Shown here piece by piece: positions 9,001-17,477 of a stretch of DNA of 64,000 bases (positions are counted from its first letter, which is position 1; every line of letters starts with the position of its first letter). The position numbers and the translations under genes were made by a program. The notes below the pieces were generated by a model that worked only from the letters and a program-made list of their open reading frames with translations, did no database searches and was not told where the DNA came from. Source of the DNA: Clostridiales bacterium (GTDB taxonomy: Bacteria; Bacillota; Clostridia; Lachnospirales; WQUN01); NCBI GenBank assembly GCA_031287685.1, contig JAITSQ010000010.1, forward strand, positions 1 to 64,000, written 5' to 3'.

Positions 9001-12000
9001 CGGACGCCGCGTGCCGCTCAAAGAGTTCGTGCAGGGCGGGGGCGGGCAGCGGCTGTTCGGGGCCGCAAAAACTCGCGACGCGTTCAAGCTGTTTCTCCGT
9101 GGCGACCACAAAACCGCCCAGCTGCTTGTCTAAGTTTGCCGCGAACCTCTCCGCCACATGGGCCGCACAGTCCGCGAACGTCCGCATTGTGCTGTCTTTA
9201 AACAGCGACTTGTCATATCTGACCGTAAGCGTGTAACCGCCGGAAGCCTCCCCCACCGAAATATCCACGGGGAACTTCGCGGCGTCCAGCCGCACGGCTT
9301 CCGCCTTTGCCGCCAGGCCGCTGTTCTGTATCACGCCGCCCTGGTACGCGAACATTATTTGAGGTTCGTAAGAGTAGTCGGCGGCAATCCGCGTATACGG
9401 ATACGCCGAATGTTCCATAGTTTCAAGCATAACGCGCTGGACGTCCGCGAGATACCGCCGCGCCGAGCTGGCGGGGGGTATGTCAATCACAAGGGGCAGC
9501 GTTTTCACAAGCATACCCAGATTGCTTTGCAAATGAGCCTTGTCCCTGCCGTTTATGATTGTCGCCAGCCGCGCCTGCCTTACGTTCGCGAAGCGGCTTG
9601 CCGTGTAGCTAACCGCGCCCAGGAACAAGCTGGCGGGAGTGACTGCAAGCTGTTTCAGCGCGCCGGAGAGCTTGTCTTCGGGTATAAACGCGCTCACGCT
9701 CGCGGGCTCGCTCGGTGTTTTTTGGCGGCTGAATCCCCGCCCAAAAGCCCCCTCCTTGCTCGGTGTTTTTTGGCGGCCGAATCCCCGCCCAAAAGCCCCC
9801 TCCTTGCTCGGTGTTTTTTGGCGGCCGAAGCTCCGCCCAAAAGCCCCCTCCTCGCCCGCGTCTTCGGCGGCCGCGTGGTCGGCTGGTATGGCGGTCGCGC
9901 CCTCTCCGTCGCTTAAAAGCGAAACGAAGTACGCTTTCGCGCCGTCGTACTCAGCGTCTCCCTCACGCGGCTCCGCAAGCGATAAGTCAAAACTTGTGAA
10001 GGTTTCCGCTTCAAGAGCCTCGCCCGCCAGCGCCTTTGACAGGTCGCGCAGGAATATGTCCGCGGACGCGCCGTCAAAGATGATGTGGTGGAAGTCCATA
10101 AGCAGATGCACGGCTTTTTCGGTGCGGTACAATTCAACGCGGAACAGCGGCCCCTCAAAAAGGTTGAACGGACGCGCAAAAGCGTCGCGCAGCTTCTCGT
10201 ATTCAGCCTCCGCGACAGAGCCGCAGGGTATTTCAACCGGATATTCGTCCCGCCGCTCCTGACACACCTCGCCGTCTTTCATAACGAGGCGCGTCTTGAT
10301 GTAGGTATGCGCGGCTATGACGGCAAGCGCGGCTTTTTTGAGGTCGTCAAGGCTGGTTTCAGCGTCAAGCTCAAGCGCGAAAGGAATGTTGTACACAACC
10401 GACGCGGGCTGCCTGGCGCAGGCGAAATAAACGCCCAGCTGATTTTGCGTCAAGGGGTATACCTCACGTTTATCAAAGGCCGTCAGCGCGTAGTCGTCGT
10501 TTCGCTCCACCAGCGCTGCGAGTTTTTCTATTGTTTTTTCACGCATTATGTCGGTGGCGGCTATGGTCTTGCCCGTTTGTTTGGTTATCCGCGCCGCGAA
10601 CTTGATAGACGACAGCGACGTCAGCCCCATATACATCAAGTCGTTGGTAATGCCAAGTTCCGTCACGCCGAGAATATCCCGGGCTATGTCAAGCAGCTGT
10701 TTCTGCGCCTCCGTCTGCGGCGGAACCGATTCCTCGGCGGCTACCTCTATCTTCGGCAGTTTCCTTTTGTCAACCTTGCCGTTGGGGGTCAAGGGGATTT
10801 TATCTATTTGCGTAGTCGTCGCCGGCACCATATAAGGCGGCAGTTTTTGCTCAATAAACTGATTGAGCGCCTTTATGTCCACGTCCTTCCGCGACACGAT
10901 ATAAGCGACGGCGCGTTTGCCGCCGCCGGGCGCGTCCTGCGCGACTACGGAAGCCGCCGTTATGTCCGGGTACTGGAGTATGCGCCCCTCGATTTCCGTC
11001 AGCTCCACGCGGAAACCGCGTATCTTTATTTGGAAATCCCGCCGCCCCACAAAGTCAAGGACGCCGTCCGGCAGGAAGCGCGCCACGTCGCCCGTTTTGT
11101 ACATTACCGCCGTCTCTTCGCTTGTCCGGAACGGATTGGGCACAAACTTCTCCGCCGTCAGCTCCGGGCGGTTCAGATAGCCGGGGGACACCTGCCGCCC
11201 GGCTATACATAGTTCGCCCGCCGCGCCGACAGGCGCAAGCTCACCCTGTTTATCAAGCACGTACAGCTCCATATTGGGCAGGGCGCGGCCTACGGGCACG
11301 CGGTCATTTAAGCCCTCCACCTTGAAGAAGCTTGACGCGACGGTACATTCGGTCGGGCCGTAGAGATTGCATAAGCCGTACCCCTTCGGCGGCGCGATAG
11401 GCGTCAGCGTTTCCCCGCCCACCGACAGCGCGCGGAGCGAGCGGTTGTCCATATTCTCCGCGAACGCCCGCCCCATTTGCGTGGTGAGGAACGCCACGGT
11501 GATTTTGTTCCGGTTGTAATAGTCGTTTATGCCCGCCAAATCCAGCCGCGTTTCCTCGGGAATTATGTGCGCCGCGCCGCCGCTGATTAAAGCGGGATAC
11601 ACGTCCATCATAGACGCGTCAAAGCCGAAACTGGCGTAGGCGGCGGCGTTATCCGCTTGCGTCAGCTTGAAATAATTACGGTACCAGGTGCAGTAGTTCA
11701 CTACGTTTTTTTGCGACAGCATAACGCCTTTGGGCGTCCCCGTCGTGCCGGAGGTGTAAAGCAGAATCATTAAGTCGCCGGGCGCGGGCGGGTCCGGCAA
11801 AGCGTCCGCGGGGGGCAGCGCGGCGATATCGCCCGTATACAGATACTCTCCGCTCCCGCCGGTCAGCTCCAGGGCGATTGCTTCGTCTTTGATAATTACA
11901 GCCGCGTTCGCGTCGGAAACCATAAACGACAGGCGCTCCGCGGGGTAGGTCGGGTCAAGCGGGAGATACGCCGCGCCGCTTTTCATAACGCCCAGGGCGC

Positions 12001-15000
12001 ACACCACCATCATTTCGCTCCGATTGATAAGTATGCCCGCGACGCCGCCTTTGCCTATTCCCTTTTGCGCCAAACGCGCGGCCAAACGGTCTGTTAAGTC
12101 GTCAAGGGCGGCGTAGGACAGGACGCGGTCTTTGAACACGACGGCGGCGGCGTCCGGCGCGCTCCGCGCCCGCGCCCGTATTAAATCCACAAGAGTCCTG
12201 TCTATATTTTCATCTGATTTATCGCCGGTAAAATCCTCTAAAATCTGTTTCCTCTGGCGTTCCGGCAGGCGCGCGGCCTCTTGGACGCGCGCGGTTCCGC
12301 CGCGCTCCGTGATGTTTTTGATAACCTCCGTGAATTGTTCGAGCATACCCTCCACGACCGCTCCGTCATAAAGTTTATCTGAATAGCATAGCTCCAGTTT
12401 TATGCTGTCTTCGGAGCGTGTGAACTCAAACACCAAATCCATCGCCAGTTCCTGTCCCTTAACGCTCAGCCTGCTGACGGAAAGCGTCTTCATACGCCGC
12501 GGCGGCAGCTCGCGCAGATAGTTGACGGTCACGTCAAATATAGGGGAGCGGGAGGAGTTGCGCTCCTCCGCGAATTTTGAGACAAGCCTCTCAAAAGGAT
12601 AGGTCTGATGTTTTTGCAATTCATTTTGCAGGTTTGAAACTTCGGACACATAGTCCGCTACCGTCTTGTCAAAAGAGGGTTTGAGCCGCAGCGGGAGCGT
12701 GTTTACAAACATTCCGACCATATCGTCCGTTTCCGGGAGCGTACGCCCGTTCATAGCCGCGCCGATCACCACGTCCTCCGACGCGCAGTATTTGCCCAGT
12801 GTAATGCCTATCGCGGCGGTAAGCAGCGTATATGGCGTAACGCCTAACTTCTTCGCGGTCAGCTCAACCGCCGCCGCGTCAAGCGTTCGCGAGGCCCGCT
12901 CCGACGCGAAGGGCAGAGCGGCGGGGCGCGCGGCGGCGCACGGCATATCATTTTCGGGCACGCCTCCGGCAAACATATTATTGAAAAACGCCTCGCTGTC
13001 CGCGTACTCCTGACGCGCCTCCGCCCACACGGCGTAATCCGTATAATCAAACTGAACGGGCGGCAGAAGCTCGCCGTCGTACAGGCGCGTGAGCGCGTTT
13101 ATCAGCGTACCCGCGCCAGTGGCGTCAATGATGATGTGGTGCATACAAAAGTGTATGGCGCCCGTAAACTCGGACTGCCTAAACAGGTTTACGCGCGCGA
13201 GAGAGGGTTTGCCTATCTCAAAAGGGGTGTTGAGCGCCTTGATTTGAGCGTATATCTCCTCCTCCCGCGCGCAGGGTATTTCGTTGAAGGGCAGAGCTGC
13301 GCCCTCCGCTATCTTGTGCTGATATTCGCCGTCTTCATACACATAATATGAGCGCAGTATGGGGAAGCGCGCCGACAGCTGTTCAAGCGCCGCGGCAAAC
13401 CTTGTTTTGTCAAAGCGGCCTGTGTATTTCAGCGCGAAGTTGACGTTGTACGCTACGGAATCAGGGTGCAGGGTCTGCTCTATCGCCATTTGACGCTCCG
13501 CGAACGTGAGCGGGTACGACGTTCGTCGCGCGGCTTTTTCAAGAGGCCGCGCGTTCTCTTTCAAGACGGCGGCAAGTTTGCGCGGTGTGCGCAGAGTCAG
13601 AATATCGCTCACCGTGATACCGAACGCGGCTAACTCCCTCTGCAGTTTGAGCGCGTTTATCGAGTCGCCTCCCAGAAGGCCGAAGTCGTCCAGCGCGCCT
13701 ATGTTCTCAAGGCCGAGCGTTTTTTCAAACGCTTCGCACACCGCTCTCTCGCGCTCGCCCTCGGGCGGTTCGTAAAGCGTCTTCCATTTCTCCGCGTCGG
13801 GCGGAAGTATGCGGGCGCGGTCAACCTTGCCGTTTGCATTGAGCGGCAGCTCGTCTATCTGCTCCAAAAACGCGGGCAGCATATAATCAGGCAGGAAGGC
13901 GCGGATTGCGTCAAGAACCGCCTTTGGCGGGATTTTCTCTTCAGCCGTGTACACGCCGAACAAACTCGTCTGCCCGTACATATTTTCAAAGCCCTTCACA
14001 ACAGCTTTCTTGATAGGCGCGTACCGCGCCATAGCCGCCTCCACCTCGCCCGGCTCCACGCGGAAACCGCGTACTTTCACCATCCAGTCTTTTCTCTGCA
14101 CATACACGTACTGACCGTCGGAATTGAGATACCCCAAGTCGCCGCTGCGGAACACGCGCTCCCCGTTATACATAACGAACTTTTCCGCCGTCAGCTCCGG
14201 GAGATTGAGGTAGCCCTCCGCTATCTGTCCCGCGAGATACAGTTCTCCCGTTTCTCCTTGCGGCACTTCGTTCATATCGTCGTCTAATATGTAAACTTTG
14301 CTGCCGCCTGTGGGCCGCCCGATGGGAGTGCTGTCCGCATACAGCCGGTCTACTGTAAACGCGGAGATTGAACCGCAGGACTCGCTTGAGCCATAGCCGT
14401 TAACTAAAACAGGATGTTCACTGTAAACGCCAGCGAGCTTTTCAGAACCAACCCCGATTAAACGCAACAAGCCGCCCGTGGCGGCAAGAAACGGCGGCAA
14501 GGCCTGCGGAGGAATAAAAGCGGCGGTTATGCCGTTTTGCTTGGCGTAAGCGGCAAGCAGCCCAATATCTTTCCGAACGGCGTCGGAAGCGATATGCAGC
14601 GTCGCGCCGACAGCGACCAATTTCAGCGCGGCGGGTACGGACGCGACAAAGGAAAAGGGAGCGATAGAGAGGAATATGTCTGTGTTTAAGAAAAAACTGC
14701 TGTCTGTCAGCGCCATAGCTACTGAGCGATGCGACAGCAGTACGCCTTTGGGGTTGCCCGTCGAGCCTGACGTGTATACGACAAGCGCAAGGTCTTCGGG
14801 TTTAGCTTGGTCTATATCAAGAAGCGGCGCGCGCTCGGCGGGAGGGTTCATATGCTCCGCCGTCCACGCGTAGTCAACAAGAAAATCCGCCTTTATGTCG
14901 CTCATTATAAACTCGCGCCGCGCCTCCGGATAGGACGGCTCTATGAAGCAATAAGCCGCCCCGGCGCGCAACGCGCCGATTATCGCGACGACCGCCTCGT

Positions 15001-15187
15001 TGCAGCGGTCCATACTTATGGGAATGATATCGCCCTTGCCCAGCCCTTTGCCGCGCAGCGCGCTCGCGACGCCGGCGGAGCGCTTCCGCAGTTCGTCATA
15101 AGTAACGCTCTCGTTATTATATACCAACGCGGCTTTTGTTCCGTGCGCGCTTGCGCTTGATAAAAACTGCTCGATAAAAGTATTCAT
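6002..15187 (-). CDS. Three-module NRPS with terminal reductase (A-T-C-A-T-C-A-T-R)
   Basis: A 3061-residue synthetase. Order by residue: A1 about 1-465, T1 (LLGGDSINAL, Ser509), C1 555-965 (HHIIIDATG), A2 1000-1480 (LLYTSGTTGTPKG, NLYGPTE, Lys in TPNGKVDK), T2 (MGLTSLSSI, Ser1524), C2 1577-2000 (HHIIFDG), A3 about 2020-2560 (YTSGSTGKPKG, SYGPTETT), T3 (FFDIGGTSLL, Ser2605), then an NAD(P)-binding thioester reductase from about 2695 (GATGFLG 2704-2710; YVNSK). Reductive release predicts a three-unit peptide aldehyde or derived alcohol/cyclic imine. A1 has Val181 (FSFVAS) where FDAS is expected, so it probably loads something other than an alpha-amino acid. Palindromic repeats are inserted in frame at residues 1779-1826, 2351-2380 and 2648-2664. 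No thioesterase, epimerase or exporter is encoded nearby. Confidence 0.95.
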   Translation of the reverse strand: MNTFIEQFLSSASAHGTKAALVYNNESVTYDELRKRSAGVASALRGKGLGKGDIIPISMDRCNEAVVAIIGALRAGAAYCFIEPSYPEARREFIMSDIKADFLVDYAWTAEHMNPPAERAPLLDIDQAKPEDLALVVYTSGSTGNPKGVLLSHRSVAMALTDSSFFLNTDIFLSIAPFSFVASVPAALKLVAVGATLHIASDAVRKDIGLLAAYAKQNGITAAFIPPQALPPFLAATGGLLRLIGVGSEKLAGVYSEHPVLVNGYGSSESCGSISAFTVDRLYADSTPIGRPTGGSKVYILDDDMNEVPQGETGELYLAGQIAEGYLNLPELTAEKFVMYNGERVFRSGDLGYLNSDGQYVYVQRKDWMVKVRGFRVEPGEVEAAMARYAPIKKAVVKGFENMYGQTSLFGVYTAEEKIPPKAVLDAIRAFLPDYMLPAFLEQIDELPLNANGKVDRARILPPDAEKWKTLYEPPEGERERAVCEAFEKTLGLENIGALDDFGLLGGDSINALKLQRELAAFGITVSDILTLRTPRKLAAVLKENARPLEKAARRTSYPLTFAERQMAIEQTLHPDSVAYNVNFALKYTGRFDKTRFAAALEQLSARFPILRSYYVYEDGEYQHKIAEGAALPFNEIPCAREEEIYAQIKALNTPFEIGKPSLARVNLFRQSEFTGAIHFCMHHIIIDATGAGTLINALTRLYDGELLPPVQFDYTDYAVWAEARQEYADSEAFFNNMFAGGVPENDMPCAAARPAALPFASERASRTLDAAAVELTAKKLGVTPYTLLTAAIGITLGKYCASEDVVIGAAMNGRTLPETDDMVGMFVNTLPLRLKPSFDKTVADYVSEVSNLQNELQKHQTYPFERLVSKFAEERNSSRSPIFDVTVNYLRELPPRRMKTLSVSRLSVKGQELAMDLVFEFTRSEDSIKLELCYSDKLYDGAVVEGMLEQFTEVIKNITERGGTARVQEAARLPERQRKQILEDFTGDKSDENIDRTLVDLIRARARSAPDAAAVVFKDRVLSYAALDDLTDRLAARLAQKGIGKGGVAGILINRSEMMVVCALGVMKSGAAYLPLDPTYPAERLSFMVSDANAAVIIKDEAIALELTGGSGEYLYTGDIAALPPADALPDPPAPGDLMILLYTSGTTGTPKGVMLSQKNVVNYCTWYRNYFKLTQADNAAAYASFGFDASMMDVYPALISGGAAHIIPEETRLDLAGINDYYNRNKITVAFLTTQMGRAFAENMDNRSLRALSVGGETLTPIAPPKGYGLCNLYGPTECTVASSFFKVEGLNDRVPVGRALPNMELYVLDKQGELAPVGAAGELCIAGRQVSPGYLNRPELTAEKFVPNPFRTSEETAVMYKTGDVARFLPDGVLDFVGRRDFQIKIRGFRVELTEIEGRILQYPDITAASVVAQDAPGGGKRAVAYIVSRKDVDIKALNQFIEQKLPPYMVPATTTQIDKIPLTPNGKVDKRKLPKIEVAAEESVPPQTEAQKQLLDIARDILGVTELGITNDLMYMGLTSLSSIKFAARITKQTGKTIAATDIMREKTIEKLAALVERNDDYALTAFDKREVYPLTQNQLGVYFACARQPASVVYNIPFALELDAETSLDDLKKAALAVIAAHTYIKTRLVMKDGEVCQERRDEYPVEIPCGSVAEAEYEKLRDAFARPFNLFEGPLFRVELYRTEKAVHLLMDFHHIIFDGASADIFLRDLSKALAGEALEAETFTSFDLSLAEPREGDAEYDGAKAYFVSLLSDGEGATAIPADHAAAEDAGEEGAFGRSFGRQKTPSKEGAFGRGFGRQKTPSKEGAFGRGFSRQKTPSEPASVSAFIPEDKLSGALKQLAVTPASLFLGAVSYTASRFANVRQARLATIINGRDKAHLQSNLGMLVKTLPLVIDIPPASSARRYLADVQRVMLETMEHSAYPYTRIAADYSYEPQIMFAYQGGVIQNSGLAAKAEAVRLDAAKFPVDISVGEASGGYTLTVRYDKSLFKDSTMRTFADCAAHVAERFAANLDKQLGGFVVATEKQLERVASFCGPEQPLPAPALHELFERHAASAPSAVALIAADGEFTYEQLNDGANRVANALLELGVKPEDRIAFFLPRDSRVLFSILGILKAGGAYIPIDPAYPKERIDHIIADSGAKYILTDAKNKDAFGNGLDADKLLAHANAARPSVAVAPGNLCYVIYTSGSTGKPKGVMIEHKSAVGWAAPFERNIQQAAAVRHRCRAAVITTVSFDVFTGNVIMTLFNGLSLALADEEQARNPAALAELMFRTGANFLWATPSVLTQYMEHPDMKKALGGCKMLMVGGEKFPSGLYGKLRELTDAEIFNSYGPTETTIDCNVKLLAGPPTQCLRLRVENRAAMYAPPKSPLLDSGVVTVGAPVDGVAEQVMDIDGNPLPAGVVGELWIGGRGVGRGYLNKPELTAERFVAYGGARYYKSGDIAKWTDDGEVVILGRNDGQVKLRGLRIELGEVENTLGACEGVKRSVALIKSINGQEHLCAYYTAGSALAPDKLRQRLSLTLAKYMLPTAYLQLDSLPMTPNGKIDLRALPEAKLLALNDYAPPATEAEEAYCAIFAKALGLERVGAEDNFFDIGGTSLLVTQVTIEASGKGYQISYGDVFDNPTPRELGLLANAAPPDAKEAAFRGGRERSQKTPSAADAVDNYDYDALRKLLQANTIDSLLEGKRREVGNVCITGATGFLGVHLLREYLRSCGGVAYCVVRGGKLAAQTRLKNMLFYYFSDAFDELFGSRIVVLDGDIRGAEVFEKLEKVRVDTLFNCAANVKHFSAGTDIEDVNIGGVRNGLAFSRRTGCGYVQISTTSVAGMSVGGNPPKDVLLDEKKLYFGQDLSNKYVNSKFLAERLVLEAALEGLDAKVIRVGNLMARSEDGEFQANFNTNSFLGRLRAFHILGCIPYGDMAREVEFSPIDCTAAAILKLAVTPKECTVFHAYNDHSVYMGDVVSVLNESGIDVKPCEREEFARAYSKAVQDAKKVKKLSALIAYQNSPGEKEMTVIGADNRYTSQALLRLGFKWPLTSDKYLADFAGSISGLGYFD
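7196..7246 (-). repeat. Palindromic unit in the T3-reductase linker of the NRPS
   Basis: A 51 bp unit with the family arms (GCTCGGCGTTTTTTGCG and GCGAAAAGCCGCTTCCTT on the plus strand) and a GC-rich core. It encodes KEAAFRGGRERSQKTPS in the flexible linker between the last carrier domain and the reductase. It is in the same reading frame as the tandem copies in C2. Confidence 0.8.
8050..8136 (-). repeat. Longer palindromic element inside adenylation domain 3
   Basis: The plus strand begins AAGAAGGGGGCTTTTTGGCG and continues with GGCCGCCCGGTTCTCAACC and CGGAGACGC, matching almost base for base the element at 22055-22106 and partly the one near 49615. It adds about 28 residues (residues 2351-2380) between core motifs A5 and A6 without breaking the frame. 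The flanking protein, CNVKLL and DSGVVTVGAPVDG, reads as normal A-domain sequence. Confidence 0.8.
9710..9853 (-). repeat. Three tandem 48 bp palindromic units in NRPS domain C2
   Basis: Three head-to-tail copies of exactly 48 bp start at 9710, 9758 and 9806. Each has arms GCTCGGTGTTTTTTGGCGG and CCGCCCAAAAGCCCCCTCC. They encode 16-residue repeats of the form KEGAFGRGFGRQKTPS at residues 1779-1826, in the linker between the two lobes of the second condensation domain. Copies differ by single bases. Confidence 0.92.
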
Positions 15188-15233
15188 AAATTATCTCCTA
15201 TGTCAAGGATTTCTTCGGCTCGGCGGATGAAAA

Positions 15234-15275
15234 CATAACAGTATAGATTTTACCACAATGTTATGTCGCTGTCAA
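15234..15275 (-). promoter_or_regulatory. NRPS operon promoter with palindromic operator-like site
   Basis: On the minus strand, a perfect TTGACA (15270-15275), a 17 bp spacer and TAAAAT (15247-15252) lie about 60 bp before the NRPS start. CATAACA and TGTTATG (15234-15240 and 15259-15265) form a 7+7 bp inverted repeat that brackets the -10 box, as a repressor site would. An AGGAG ribosome site precedes the ATG. No candidate repressor gene is adjacent. Confidence 0.7.
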
Positions 15276-15402
15276 GAAATTACAGCAAATCAAATCCGTC
15301 CGGGCCAAGTCATACCGGCATCCCGGCAAGGCGGAACAACTCCGGAGCAAGGCTTATAGCTCCTTCGTTCTTCAAGCCCTCAAAAGTTCTTTCTATCCGC
15401 CG
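15276..15402. other. Intergenic stretch, nothing recognised
   Basis: Between the NRPS promoter and the end of the DUF445 gene. I see no coding potential, clear terminator or repeat arms. Confidence 0.4.
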
Positions 15403-16317
15403 TCATCGCCCGATAAACAGCGGCAAAAGCCCGATTACCCCTCCCAAAATCCCTCCCAGATAGGTAATCGCGGACAATTCCTTTTTCGTCACGGATAAAA
15501 TCAGCTTCTCGGCTGTTTCGATGTCTAAGGCGTTTATTTGCTCTTTCGTGAGTTCGCGCACGTCAATCGCGTCCGCGATTATCGGCGCGGCCGTTTTAAG
15601 CGCCGCCGAAACCGCGCCGGAAAACGCCTTTTTCATCCCCGCGCGCTGGCTTTCCGAAAATTTCCCCCAATATTCCCCTATCGTCCGCTCATCTTCATAC
15701 AACTTTTTTTCGATGAAATTTTCGCCTATAATTTCCGTTATTTTCGCGCTTAAGTCGCCCGTCGCGGCGCCGCGCTCAAGATAATCAAAAACCGCGGCTT
15801 TTATGCCATAATACGCCTTGTCCTTATTTATAAACGCGCCCGCGATGCCGCCGACGCTCGCGTCGATAAGGCGTGAAAGCGCGGCCTTCAGACGTTCCTC
15901 CAATTCCGGATTCGCGTCTTTGTTTTCGAGCAGGAACTCCGCAAGTCTTGGAATATTCCCCTCTATGAGCCTCCCCGCGGCCCCTTTCGGGATAAATTTT
16001 CGCGCCGTATCCCCGACGGTCGCCCGGCTTTCTATTACGTTTGAAAAAACGCGCTCGGCCAGCCCGCCGGCCGCCTTATCTCCCGTAAGGGCCGCCGCCA
16101 GCACCTCTCCGTTCAGGAGCCGGCTCCCGACCACCTCCGCCACCTTTTCCGCCAGCCGCCCCCGCTCTTTCGGGATAATCCCCGGCGTAAACGGCAGCTT
16201 TACGCCGAAAACGCGCACCTCCCCGCGCGGGCGGAAAAGCATTTTCACGGCCAGCCAGTTTGTAAAATATCCTATGAGCGCCCCAAGAAGCGGCAATAAA
16301 ATAATGTCGCTGTTCAT
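15403..16317 (-). CDS. DUF445 family membrane protein (YheB-like)
   Basis: A 304-residue DUF445 protein. The N-terminus PLLGALIGYFTNWLAVKMLF is the characteristic start, followed by LPFTPGIIPKERGRLA; a second hydrophobic segment near the C-terminus (ITYLGGILGGVIGLLPLFI) anchors the other end. Related YheB in Bacillus subtilis is a membrane protein of poorly defined role. The gene lies between the NRPS promoter region and the CDF transporter on the same strand. Function is not inferable. Confidence 0.85.
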   Translation of the reverse strand: MNSDIILLPLLGALIGYFTNWLAVKMLFRPRGEVRVFGVKLPFTPGIIPKERGRLAEKVAEVVGSRLLNGEVLAAALTGDKAAGGLAERVFSNVIESRATVGDTARKFIPKGAAGRLIEGNIPRLAEFLLENKDANPELEERLKAALSRLIDASVGGIAGAFINKDKAYYGIKAAVFDYLERGAATGDLSAKITEIIGENFIEKKLYEDERTIGEYWGKFSESQRAGMKKAFSGAVSAALKTAAPIIADAIDVRELTKEQINALDIETAEKLILSVTKKELSAITYLGGILGGVIGLLPLFIGR

Positions 16318-16381
16318 CTCGAATTGTCCCTCCCGGCTTCTTTCCTTGAAAGCCCGCCCGCTGTTTTTTCCGCGATGATTT

Positions 16382-17251
16382 CTATCGCGGGTTTACGTGC
16401 ACCATACAGTGCTTCGCGTTAAACCCCGTTTCCACCGCGTTATGTACGCTCTCCGCGATTCTATGCGCTTCGTTCAGCGAAATCTCCCCGTCCGCCGAGA
16501 TTTCCACGTCAACATATATTTTATCGGCAAAGGTGCGTATTTTGAGCAAATCCACCGATATGACGCCGCTCTGAGCAAGCGCCGCGGTGCGCACCCCCTC
16601 CACGACGGACCGCTCGGGCGCCTTGTCCGTCAGCTTCCCGGCCGCCTCTCTGAAAATGTCAAGCGAGGCTTTCAGTATGAATCCGCATATCACGACGCTC
16701 GCCAGAGGGTCAAGCTCCGGAAAGCCGCACCGCGTCCCCAAAACCCCCGAGAAGCTGCCGATTGATGAAAACGCGTCGCTCCTGTGGTCCCACGCGGAGG
16801 CCATCATTGCCTGCGAACCCGTTTCTATGGCTATTTTCCGCGTATAGCGGAACATTAACTCCTTTACCGCCACGGATACGGCCGCCGCCGCCAGGGCAAA
16901 GGCGGACGGGGGTTCCGCAACCTCGTTCCTGATAAGCCGCAGCACGCCGGCGTATCCTATCCAAAGCCCCGTCACCGCAAGCAATACCGCCAGAATCAGC
17001 GCCGCCACGCTCTCAAACCGCTCGTGGCCGTACTGGTGGTCGTCGTCAGTTTCCTTGCCCGCGGCCCTCACGCCGATAATCACTATAACCGTGCTGAAAA
17101 CGTCGCTCATCGAGTGCGCTGCGTCGGAAACCATCGCGGACGAATGGCCCAGGACGCCCGCCAAAAGTTTCAGCGCGGACAGGGCGGCGTTGACAATAAT
17201 AGTTATAACGGAAGCGCGCGTGGCTATATACGCGTTTGTTTCCTTAGTCAT
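16382..17251 (-). CDS. Cation diffusion facilitator (CDF) metal efflux transporter
   Basis: A 289-residue CDF transporter with the usual six hydrophobic segments and a C-terminal cytoplasmic domain. Metal-site motifs are SDAAHSMSDVFST in the second segment and GHERFESVAA, with a DHRSDAFSSIGSF pair in the fifth. Family members export Zn2+, Mn2+, Fe2+ or Co2+ against protons; the metal is not decidable here. The C-terminal region ends in HCMVHVNP, common in this family. GGAG lies correctly before the ATG. Three palindromic units separate it from ftsH, so it may not share a transcript with that gene. Confidence 0.9.
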   Translation of the reverse strand: MTKETNAYIATRASVITIIVNAALSALKLLAGVLGHSSAMVSDAAHSMSDVFSTVIVIIGVRAAGKETDDDHQYGHERFESVAALILAVLLAVTGLWIGYAGVLRLIRNEVAEPPSAFALAAAAVSVAVKELMFRYTRKIAIETGSQAMMASAWDHRSDAFSSIGSFSGVLGTRCGFPELDPLASVVICGFILKASLDIFREAAGKLTDKAPERSVVEGVRTAALAQSGVISVDLLKIRTFADKIYVDVEISADGEISLNEAHRIAESVHNAVETGFNAKHCMVHVNPR

Positions 17252-17279
17252 ATTACTCCGCCCTTTCTGTCTGTACGCC

Positions 17280-17436
17280 GCTCGGCGTTTTTTCGCGCCT
17301 AATGCCGCGCGAAAAAGCCGCCTCCTTGCCCGGCGTTTTACGCCGCCTTTAAAAAATTTAGGCCGCGCAAAGCCCCCTCCTTGCCCGGCGTTTTACGCGC
17401 CTATAAAAAATTTAGCCCGCGCAAAGCCCCCTCCTC
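17280..17436. repeat. Three tandem palindromic units with divergent cores
   Basis: Units at 17280-17327, 17328-17382 and 17383-17436 in the same orientation. All begin GCYCGGCGTTTT and end AAGCCSCCTCCTT or a close variant. The cores differ: one contains CGCGCCTAATGCCGCGCG, while the others contain TTTAAAAAATTTA-type inner sequences flanked by GC-rich arms. They occupy most of the gap between the ftsH stop and the CDF start. Confidence 0.8.
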
Positions 17437-17477
17437 GCCCGGCAAGCCCGCGCGTTTTCGGCCGCAAGCTCGGGGCG

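Noticed and set aside
9710-9853. Regular 48 bp repeats that look like a CRISPR array
   Set aside because: There are no unique spacers, the repeats are contiguous and they are translated in frame inside the NRPS.
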